6,987 nucleotides of DNA, from positions 1 to 6,987 of the forward strand of contig DAOVQH010000133.1 of assembly GCA_030628755.1 (NCBI GenBank), written 5' to 3'. Position numbers and translations under genes: made by a program. Source of the DNA: Candidatus Cloacimonadota bacterium. GTDB lineage: Bacteria > Cloacimonadota > Cloacimonadia > Cloacimonadales > TCS61. Below the pieces are notes generated by a model. It worked only from the letters and a program-made list of their open reading frames with translations. It was not told where the DNA came from and did no database searches. This document shows, piece after piece, positions 1 to 5,297 of this stretch (position 1 is the stretch's first letter; every line of letters begins with the position of its first letter).

Positions 1-1
1 A

Positions 2-547
2 AATTCCACTAATATTTCTTTTGGAACTGGCTATTATGCTGAGAATTTCAATTTAGCTCCAACCAGATTCAGTTTGAGTTTCAATAATTCTTTAACAAAA
101 GATGAAGCAAATGAAACATTCGATTATAAAAAGAACAACATTGTATTAAGTGCAAAAAGTAAATTTGAAGATCTACCTCTCACCACAACCTTATCATATT
201 CACTAAATCTGAATGACAATGAAACCCGCACCTACAATGATTCTCTTTCGCAATGGGATCCTACCATTCAAGAAAATTCAAATTATAATGCGATTTATTT
301 GAAAGGAGAACTTTGTCTACTCGATGAGAAATTAAAACCTTATCTTGATTTCAGGTATACTACTTTTGGTGGTGATATTGAATCTCAGGTTTCTCAGATG
401 TTCAATCTTGGAACAAGCTATAACATCACTCCAGATACTTATATTTCAACTGATCTCGGCTTAAAATTGTATCAAAACAAGGATACTGAGGGTAAGGATG
501 ATTATTCCAAATTCAATTGGAAGCTAAAGATTTCTCAGAAATTCTAA
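2..547 (+). CDS. C-terminal part of an outer-membrane beta-barrel-like protein (5' end outside window)
   Basis: The reading frame is open from the left edge of the window, so only the last 181 residues are visible. They alternate hydrophobic and polar residues in short strands broken by Asn/Asp/Gly/Thr-rich turns (for example TTTLSYSLNLND, IYLKGELCLLDEKLKPYLDFRYT, TYISTDLGLKLYQN), and the chain ends in LKISQKF. Amphipathic strands with a terminal Phe are the usual signature of a protein inserted into the outer membrane by the BAM machinery. The TTG at 74 is internal to this frame, not a start: good strand-like sequence continues upstream of it. I do not recognise a family, and no substrate can be named; it could be a porin-like or surface-assembly protein. 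The stop lies three bases before the adenylate cyclase start, which suggests one operon. Confidence 0.7.
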   Translation, partial: NSTNISFGTGYYAENFNLAPTRFSLSFNNSLTKDEANETFDYKKNNIVLSAKSKFEDLPLTTTLSYSLNLNDNETRTYNDSLSQWDPTIQENSNYNAIYLKGELCLLDEKLKPYLDFRYTTFGGDIESQVSQMFNLGTSYNITPDTYISTDLGLKLYQNKDTEGKDDYSKFNWKLKISQKF

Positions 548-550
548 AGA

Positions 551-2425
551 ATGAAGAAACTCAAATTCCTTATTCTACCTTTTATTATCTTTGTTGTTTT
601 AAGAATCTTATTTGTCACGGGTTTCTGGCAGAATATAGAACATAAAGCAAAGGACAAGTTCTTTTTACTTCGTGGGACAAGAGAAATCTCCGGCGATATT
701 GTCATTGTTGAGATTGGAGATGACACTTTCAACACCTTGAATGTACGTTGGCCCTTTCCGCGTGAATATCATGCCAGGTTGATTGAAAACCTGGAAAAGG
801 CAGGTGTCAAACAGATCATTTTTGATATTGAATTTACAGAAAAGACCAATCCTACTTCAGACGAATTACTGGCAAGAACAGCAGGGAAATATAAGAATAT
901 AATACTTGCCGGGAAATTAATCAAAACCATTTACAATTATTCTATCAGGGAGCAATTTCTCTCTCCCATAAAACTCATTACCCAGAAAGGTGTGCAATGG
1001 GGAACAGTAAATATCTCTGCTGATGGTGATGGTTTTGTTAGAAGATATGAACTTTTTCAGAAAAGAGGAAAGCAAATAAAATTATCAATCGGTGTATTAT
1101 CCCTCGCAAATTGCTATAAACTTTTAAACTTTGAAGAAGAAGTTAAAAATTATCCCGGTTTATTTAAGATAGGTGGAAATTACATTCCCAAGGTTACATC
1201 AAAAAGTTCGTTAATAAATTATTGCGGTCCCAGCCGAACATTCAGCACCTATGATTATGCCGATGTTATCGATGACTCTACCTTTACTACATCTTTTGAG
1301 AAAGAACTTGAAACCGAGCTAAACCAGTATTACGACCTGGCAGAGAATTTTAAAGACAAGATTGTTCTTATTGGTCTTACTTCAGTAGAGTTCCATGATA
1401 CACATCATACTCCTTTCTTTACTGAAGATAAACAATTAATGGCTGGTGTGGAGATACATGCGAACTTTATAGAAATGGCTCTACAAAAGGATTACTTAAC
1501 AGAATTCTCATTTGTAAAGTATCTGATATTTTTCTTTTTGGTTTCTTTTATTTTGTTCTTTATTTATTCTAATGTTAAGCCATCATTATCGATTTTTCTG
1601 AATGTTTTTTTAATTATCGGTTACCTGATTTTTTCTTATTATCTTTTTACAAGCAAAAGCCTTCTTATATCCCCTTTAGAAATACCAACCTTAATTATCG
1701 TTGTTTACGTTGTTGGTCTTGTATTCCAATACATCAAAACAGTACAGGAAAGAAAATTTATTAAACAGGCATTTGGTCATTATATAGCACCGGAGTTGGT
1801 AAATGAACTAATAAAAGACCCCAAGAAACTCGAATATGGTGGTGTACAGAAAGAATTGACTGTTCTCTTTTCAGATATTGTATCTTTTACTCCTTACACT
1901 GAAAGCCATTCCCCCAAAGAGACTGTTGATATACTGCGTGAATATCTTACAGAAATGGTGGAAATCGTTACCAGGAACAAAGGAACATTGGATAAATTTG
2001 TAGGAGATGAAATCATAGCAATTTTCGGTGCACCAGTCGATCTGGAGGATCACGCATTCTGGGCTTGTAAAGCAGCTTTGGAAATGCGGGAAAGACTTAA
2101 TGAATTACATGAGAAATGGAAAGCTGAGAAAAGAGATCCTTTTGAAATGGGAATTGGTATAAACAGTGGTTTATTAACAGTTGGAAATCTTGGATCAGAA
2201 CAAATATTTGATTATACAGCTATTGGTGATAATATGAATGCGGGTGCACGAGTCGAAGCATTGACCAGGAATTATAAAACCAAAAATAATATCATCATAA
2301 GTGAAAGTACATATCAACTGGTAAAAGATAGTATTATTTCCAATTTTATCGATGAAACAAAAGTAAAGGGTAAATCTATTTCTATAAAAATCTATGAGTT
2401 ATTAGGAATTAAAAAGGAGATTTAA
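551..2425 (+). CDS. CHASE2-domain membrane adenylate cyclase (class III)
   Basis: This 624-residue enzyme is predicted to convert ATP to cyclic AMP at the inner membrane. Residues 4-25 form a first membrane helix. Residues about 30-318 are an extracytoplasmic CHASE2 sensor, recognised by DKFFLLRG, DIVIVEIGDDTF, RWPFPREYHARLI, IIFDIEF and AGVEIHANFIEMAL. Three membrane helices follow (about 321-340, 346-366, 371-395), then a linker helix (QAFGHYIAPELVNEL) and the catalytic domain (about 432-618). Both metal-binding aspartates are present (FSDI, D442; KFVGDE, D486), as are the substrate Lys (K482), the adenine-selecting position as Thr (DYTAIGD, T556) and the transition-state Asn and Arg (NMNAGAR, N563 and R567). 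The enzyme therefore looks active; Lys with Thr is the adenylate-specific class IIIb pattern. The ATG follows the upstream stop by three bases with only a weak ribosome site, consistent with translational coupling. The signal sensed is unknown. Confidence 0.93.
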   Translation: MKKLKFLILPFIIFVVLRILFVTGFWQNIEHKAKDKFFLLRGTREISGDIVIVEIGDDTFNTLNVRWPFPREYHARLIENLEKAGVKQIIFDIEFTEKTNPTSDELLARTAGKYKNIILAGKLIKTIYNYSIREQFLSPIKLITQKGVQWGTVNISADGDGFVRRYELFQKRGKQIKLSIGVLSLANCYKLLNFEEEVKNYPGLFKIGGNYIPKVTSKSSLINYCGPSRTFSTYDYADVIDDSTFTTSFEKELETELNQYYDLAENFKDKIVLIGLTSVEFHDTHHTPFFTEDKQLMAGVEIHANFIEMALQKDYLTEFSFVKYLIFFFLVSFILFFIYSNVKPSLSIFLNVFLIIGYLIFSYYLFTSKSLLISPLEIPTLIIVVYVVGLVFQYIKTVQERKFIKQAFGHYIAPELVNELIKDPKKLEYGGVQKELTVLFSDIVSFTPYTESHSPKETVDILREYLTEMVEIVTRNKGTLDKFVGDEIIAIFGAPVDLEDHAFWACKAALEMRERLNELHEKWKAEKRDPFEMGIGINSGLLTVGNLGSEQIFDYTAIGDNMNAGARVEALTRNYKTKNNIIISESTYQLVKDSIISNFIDETKVKGKSISIKIYELLGIKKEI

Positions 2426-2456
2426 GAATCGTACGATATATGAATAAACCAATAAG

Positions 2457-2483
2457 TTGTAAATTTTTTTGCAATTTTTTTTT
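2457..2483 (+). terminator. Probable intrinsic terminator after the cyclase gene
   Basis: TTGTAAA (2457-2463) can pair with TTTGCAA (2468-2474) across a TTTT loop, with one G-U pair, and is followed by nine T (2475-2483). It lies about 30 bases after the cyclase stop. The stem is AT-rich and therefore weak, so termination may be partial. Confidence 0.5.
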
Positions 2484-2637
2484 CTTATATGTAAATAGAT
2501 GTCGATGTTTACAGCAAGAATGTTTAAAACCTTTAATATCAATAGGTTACAGATTGAGAATATTTAATTTCGTAGTTAAAAATTTTGGTGAAAATGTCGA
2601 ATATCCCTCTAAAAATGCAGGTTTAGAGATTTTTTTG

Positions 2638-2673
2638 TTGACAAGATATTAGATGAATTGAAATTCTAATTTA
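2638..2673 (+). promoter_or_regulatory. Possible promoter of the HU gene
   Basis: A perfect TTGACA lies at 2638-2643, but no good TATAAT sits 16-18 bases downstream. TAATTTATG (2667-2675) resembles the TAnnTTTG -7 element used by Bacteroidota-type housekeeping sigma factors, where longer spacing from a TTG -33 box is normal; the spacer here is 23 bases. The assignment depends on the unproven assumption that the organism uses that promoter style. Confidence 0.3.
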
Positions 2674-2695
2674 TGTTTTTTAGGCCATTAAAATA

Positions 2696-2702
2696 AAGGA
2701 GG
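2696..2702 (+). promoter_or_regulatory. Strong Shine-Dalgarno site of the HU gene
   Basis: AAGGAGG ends seven bases before the ATG at 2710. It is the closest match to the anti-Shine-Dalgarno consensus in the window and fixes the start codon. It fits the high expression expected of a nucleoid protein; the cyclase and MFS genes have much weaker sites. Confidence 0.9.
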
Positions 2703-2709
2703 AAAGTTC

Positions 2710-2982
2710 ATGAACAGACAAGATTTAGTTGGTAAAATTGCTGCTGAAGCAGGAGTTACCAAAAAAGCTGCAAACCTTGCTTTAAATGCTGTTATCGATG
2801 GTATTACACTCGCATTGGAAAGAGGTGACAAAGTATCATTAGTAGGATTTGGTACTTTTAAGGTCAATCAAAGAAAAGCTCGTACAGGGGTTAATCCTCA
2901 AACTAAAGCTAAAATTCAAATTCCTGCAAGGAAAGTTCCTGTATTCAAAGCTGGGAAAAAACTCAAAGAAGCTGTTAAGTAA
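2710..2982 (+). CDS. hup: HU-family DNA-binding protein
   Basis: At 90 residues this is the standard length for an HU/IHF-family subunit, a small basic dimer that bends and compacts chromosomal DNA. The N-terminal helical part (MNRQDLVGKIAAEAGVTKKA) is followed by the signature GFGTFKVNQRKARTGVNP. The arm tip carries the conserved DNA-intercalating proline (P63 in GVNPQT), and the C-terminal strand and helix read VPVFKAGKKLKEAV. The tip has Val at position 61 where many HU proteins have Arg, and the Gly usually found after QT is Lys here; these are ordinary variations. HU homodimer rather than IHF alpha or beta is the best reading, but sequence alone does not fully separate them. The gene has its own strong ribosome site and its own terminator, so it is probably transcribed alone. 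It lies directly upstream of dnaN. Confidence 0.95.
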   Translation: MNRQDLVGKIAAEAGVTKKAANLALNAVIDGITLALERGDKVSLVGFGTFKVNQRKARTGVNPQTKAKIQIPARKVPVFKAGKKLKEAVK

Positions 2983-2998
2983 TTTTTTAATGGTTTTT

Positions 2999-3033
2999 AA
3001 AAGCAAGAGTGAAAAAACTCTTGCTTTTTTTTT
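2999..3033 (+). terminator. Intrinsic terminator of the HU gene
   Basis: AAAAGCAAGAGT (2999-3010) pairs perfectly with ACTCTTGCTTTT (3017-3028) around a GAAAAA loop, giving a 12-bp stem whose 3' arm runs into nine consecutive T (3025-3033). It begins 16 bases after the HU stop codon and separates HU from dnaN transcription. Confidence 0.93.
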
Positions 3034-3054
3034 ATCTGTTTTTATTTGTGACAA

Positions 3055-3076
3055 TATAAAATACAATAGAAAGAGG
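3055..3076 (+). promoter_or_regulatory. Possible -10 region and ribosome-binding site of dnaN
   Basis: The HU terminator means dnaN needs its own promoter within 3034-3081. TATAAA (3055-3060) and TACAAT (3062-3067) are both -10-like, but no clear -35 hexamer stands at the right distance, so the exact promoter is uncertain. GAGG (3073-3076) lies five bases before the dnaN ATG and is a reasonable Shine-Dalgarno site. Confidence 0.35.
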
Positions 3077-3081
3077 AAATT

Positions 3082-4200
3082 ATGAAATTCTCTATTGAAA
3101 AACTCGATCTACAATCTAATATTCAGTATCTATATAACATTGTACCAGGTAAAAATACTATGCCTATCCTGACAAACTATCTCATTGAAGCAGATGACAA
3201 AAGCAATCTTCTAAAGTTTACTGCAACAGACCTGGAAATAACTGTGGTAGTCGAATTTGAAGCAAATATTTCTGAAGGTGGAAAAGTCGCTGTATCTGCT
3301 AGAAATTTGAACGAGATTATTAATTCTCTTCCAGATTCAGCAGTTCATTTTCTTGTAGAAGAAGATGTTTTAAAAATTCATTGTGAACTTTCTAAATTCA
3401 ATCTGCTCTGTGCAGAAAGCAGTCAATTTCCATTGGTACCTCAAAAAGATCTTTCGAATGTTATCGAGCTTGATGCTGAGATGTTCAAGAAAATGGTCGA
3501 TAATACTCATTTTGCCGTTTCTACGGAAATTAATCGACCAATATTCACAGGTATTTTCTGGAAAATGAATTCCGATCATCAATTAATGGTTGCTACTGAT
3601 GGTAAGAAAATAGCAGAATTTAAATTGAATAATCAAGTAGACATACCTGAATCTGTTGAGCAAATTATTCCAACTAAAGGATTACTTTTCCTTGATAAAG
3701 TTATTTCAGAAGATATCCCTAAAATATCTGTTCTTATCGAATCTAGCAGGGTAATGTTTGCTTATGGAAATTACACGATTTTCACTCATATTATCGAGGG
3801 GAGATTCCCGGATTACACCAAAGCCATACCAACAAACAACACTAATATTCTGGTAATTAAAAAGAACATGCTGAAAGATGCAGTAAAGAGGGTTTCTCTT
3901 TTAGCATCGGAAGATACATTCAAAGTTAAGTTTGATGTTACTGGTGATACACTTTCTATCAATAGTGCAAAGCGTGAAGAAGGAGAAGCAACTGAAAATC
4001 TTGAAGATTTCAAATATACCGGAGAACCTCTTATAATTGCCTTCAATTACAGGTATTTAAATTCAATTCTTAATGTGGTAGAATCTGAAAATATCGAGAT
4101 TCGTATGGGAAAATCGAATGAACCGGCACTCTTCTTCAATACTGATGAAGATGAGAGATACACAGCACGCTTTTTATTAATGCCGCTTCGGTTAGTTTAG
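3082..4200 (+). CDS. dnaN: DNA polymerase III beta subunit (sliding clamp)
   Basis: The 372-residue product matches the normal length of the bacterial beta clamp, a ring-shaped dimer that encircles DNA and tethers the replicative polymerase and repair proteins. Three clamp domains can be followed: about 1-122 (NTMPILTNYLIEA, FTATDLEI), 123-249 (NRPIFTGIFW, VATDGKKIAEF, EGRFPDYTKAIP) and 250-372 (KNMLKDAVKRVSLLA, IAFNYRYLNSIL). It ends with LLMPLRLV, the conserved C-terminal segment containing the Met-Pro residues (M367, P368) that help form the partner-binding groove. The ATG is preceded by a GAGG site at five bases. The stop (4198-4200) directly abuts the TTG codon that begins the RecF-like leader in the same reading phase. 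dnaN heads a unit with recF and the transporter gene; dnaA is not in the window. Confidence 0.96.
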   Translation: MKFSIEKLDLQSNIQYLYNIVPGKNTMPILTNYLIEADDKSNLLKFTATDLEITVVVEFEANISEGGKVAVSARNLNEIINSLPDSAVHFLVEEDVLKIHCELSKFNLLCAESSQFPLVPQKDLSNVIELDAEMFKKMVDNTHFAVSTEINRPIFTGIFWKMNSDHQLMVATDGKKIAEFKLNNQVDIPESVEQIIPTKGLLFLDKVISEDIPKISVLIESSRVMFAYGNYTIFTHIIEGRFPDYTKAIPTNNTNILVIKKNMLKDAVKRVSLLASEDTFKVKFDVTGDTLSINSAKREEGEATENLEDFKYTGEPLIIAFNYRYLNSILNVVESENIEIRMGKSNEPALFFNTDEDERYTARFLLMPLRLV

Positions 4201-4254
4201 TTGGAAATATCATTTTTAAAATTAACTAACTATCGTCCCGACATATCGGGATGA
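4201..4254 (+). other. recF: Separated N-terminal fragment of RecF (17 codons, TTG start)
   Basis: Reading from TTG 4201, immediately after the dnaN stop, gives MEISFLKLTNYRPDISG followed by TGA (4252-4254). The segment L-x-L-T-N-Y-R matches the start of RecF and related ABC-type ATPases, whose first beta strand and N-[FY]-R motif precede Walker A by about 20 residues. The next part of RecF is in the -1 frame relative to this fragment. The stop TGA overlaps the ATG at 4251 as ATGA. I read this as the true 5' end of recF, cut off by the palindrome that begins at the Arg codon. TTG is the only plausible start: the codon before it in this phase is the dnaN stop. No strong ribosome site is visible, so translation would depend on coupling to dnaN. 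Confidence 0.7.
4233..4254. repeat. Small palindrome (TCCCGA-CATA-TCGGGA hairpin) in the recF 5' end
   Basis: Bases 4233-4241 pair with 4246-4254 around a CATA loop: nine pairs including one G-U (4235 with 4252), with a perfect GC-rich core TCCCGA/TCGGGA. It stands out in AT-rich surroundings. It covers the Arg codon of the RecF N-terminal motif at its left end and the ATG at 4251 and TGA at 4252 at its right end. No T-run follows, so it is not an intrinsic terminator. It may be a copy of a dispersed palindromic element or a local translational-control hairpin; only one copy is present in this window. Confidence 0.8.
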
Positions 4255-5297
4255 AATTTAAAATCGATTTTTACCCGGAAGGAGCTCTTATCCATGGTAG
4301 AAATGGAATAGGAAAAACCAACCTTCTGGAGGCTATGTCATATATTACTTTTGGGAAGTCTTTTCAATCCGTCAGGCGCCGGACACAGCCCAATCACGAT
4401 ACGGATTTGATTAATTTCTCAAAAGATTTTTTTCGTATTGAAGGAACATTCAAATTTAAGAAGAGAAAATATTCTTTCGAAACTGCGGTTGATAGATCAA
4501 AGAAAATAATAAGAATTAATAAAACAAATGTATTGAAGACGAGTGAACTTTACAAATATCTAAAAGTTGTCTACTTCTCACCTGAGGATATTGCCATAAT
4601 TGGAGGTGCTCCTTCATTTCGAAGAAATTTCATAGATCAGGCAACTTCTCAATATTCTTATGAATACATTGAGTTATTAAGAACCTATAATCGCATTTTA
4701 AAGCAGAGAAATGCTTTATTAAAAACTGAATTTGAACGTTCGGAAAAGATAACCTGGGATGAGCGGTTCGTAAAATATGGGGTTGAGATTATTAAATTCC
4801 GCTTGAAATATCTTGAGAAATTCATTCCAATCCTGATTGGTTATTATTCAAATATCAGTGGTCAAAAGGAAAAACTAAATATTAGTTACAAATATTCTTT
4901 CCCTGTTTCTGGTTCAGATATTCAGGAGAGTCTATTTGAGCATCTGGAAAAGATTGAAGATCAGGAAATTCAGCAGGAGAGAAGTTTAGTTGGTCCACAT
5001 CTGGATGATATAGAATTTCTAATTAACGAACATCCTGCCCGGAATTTCGGTTCACATGGACAAAAACGCTCTCTATCTATAGCTGCCAGGTTGGTGCAAG
5101 CAAATCTGATTACTCAAATAGATAGTGACACCCCTGTTCTCATGTTTGATGATGTTCTATCTGATCTGGATAAATATAGAGCTGAAAGAATTTTGCAAAT
5201 GTTGGAAAGAACCCTTCAGATATTTATTACAACCCCCAATATTGAAATTTATAAGAATTTTAGATTACCCGAGATTGATCTGGGAAATAGTAAATGA
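4251..5297 (+). CDS. recF: RecF recombination/repair ATPase, lacking its N-terminal strand in this frame
   Basis: RecF is an ABC-type ATPase that binds gapped DNA and helps load RecA. The 348 residues from ATG 4251 contain Walker A (GRNGIGKTN, 16-24), the RecF motif PEDIAIIGGAPSFRRNFID (112-129), YNRILKQRNALLK (146-158), SLVGPHLDDIEFLI (245-258), the signature loop GSHGQKRSLSIAARL (267-281), Walker B with its D-loop (PVLMFDDVLSDLD, 295-307) and ITTPN near the end. Everything after the first strand looks intact. The expected first 12-16 residues with the N-[FY]-R motif are absent from this frame and lie instead at 4201-4236 in another frame, separated by the hairpin. Fragment plus remainder total 365 residues, the usual RecF size. 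The ATG has no good ribosome site of its own and is buried in the hairpin. The stop overlaps the transporter start. Whether the protein is functional cannot be told from sequence. Confidence 0.9.
   Translation: MKFKIDFYPEGALIHGRNGIGKTNLLEAMSYITFGKSFQSVRRRTQPNHDTDLINFSKDFFRIEGTFKFKKRKYSFETAVDRSKKIIRINKTNVLKTSELYKYLKVVYFSPEDIAIIGGAPSFRRNFIDQATSQYSYEYIELLRTYNRILKQRNALLKTEFERSEKITWDERFVKYGVEIIKFRLKYLEKFIPILIGYYSNISGQKEKLNISYKYSFPVSGSDIQESLFEHLEKIEDQEIQQERSLVGPHLDDIEFLINEHPARNFGSHGQKRSLSIAARLVQANLITQIDSDTPVLMFDDVLSDLDKYRAERILQMLERTLQIFITTPNIEIYKNFRLPEIDLGNSK

Larger units (their letters stand above)
2426..2709. other. 284-bp intergenic region before the HU gene
   Basis: No convincing gene is visible here. 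A 70-codon frame from 2440 to 2652 has no ribosome-binding site and a low-complexity, Cys/Phe-rich product unlike the neighbouring proteins, so I treat it as chance. The region contains the hairpin plus T-run near its start and, at its right end, a TTGACA box and a strong Shine-Dalgarno site that serve the HU gene. The heptamer ATGTCGA occurs twice (near 2499 and near 2594). I see no DnaA-box-like nonamers, tRNA fold or riboswitch that I recognise. Confidence 0.6.

Noticed and set aside
74..547. Treating TTG 74 as the start of a complete 157-residue protein.
   Set aside because: The frame is open to the left edge with the same strand-like sequence upstream, and there is no ribosome site, so the gene is partial.
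2440..2652. A 70-codon open frame in the gap before HU.
   Set aside because: It has no ribosome-binding site, starts just after the cyclase stop and runs through the hairpin and T-run. Its product is low-complexity and matches nothing I recognise.
2426..2709. Possible replication origin, because it is AT-rich and close to dnaN.
   Set aside because: No TTATCCACA-like DnaA boxes are visible on either strand, and dnaA is not adjacent.
3813..4046. Open frames on the minus strand inside dnaN, the cyclase, the transporter and panD.
   Set aside because: They are shadows of well-supported plus-strand genes, with no recognisable domains or ribosome sites.
4215..4221. Slippery-type heptamer T TTA AAA in the recF leader frame, 12 bases before the hairpin, suggesting programmed -1 frameshifting.
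   Set aside because: A -1 shift there runs into TAA at 4227-4229 within three codons, so it cannot join the leader to the RecF body. A joining shift would have to occur after 4229.
4233..4254. The palindrome as a terminator between dnaN and recF.
   Set aside because: No T-run follows it on either strand, and it lies inside the recF coding region rather than between genes.
5268..5284. Imperfect inverted repeat CCCGAGAT...ATCTGGG at the end of recF, resembling the 5' palindrome.
   Set aside because: The core differs, a base is bulged, the loop is tiny and it encodes a normal part of RecF, so it is probably chance.
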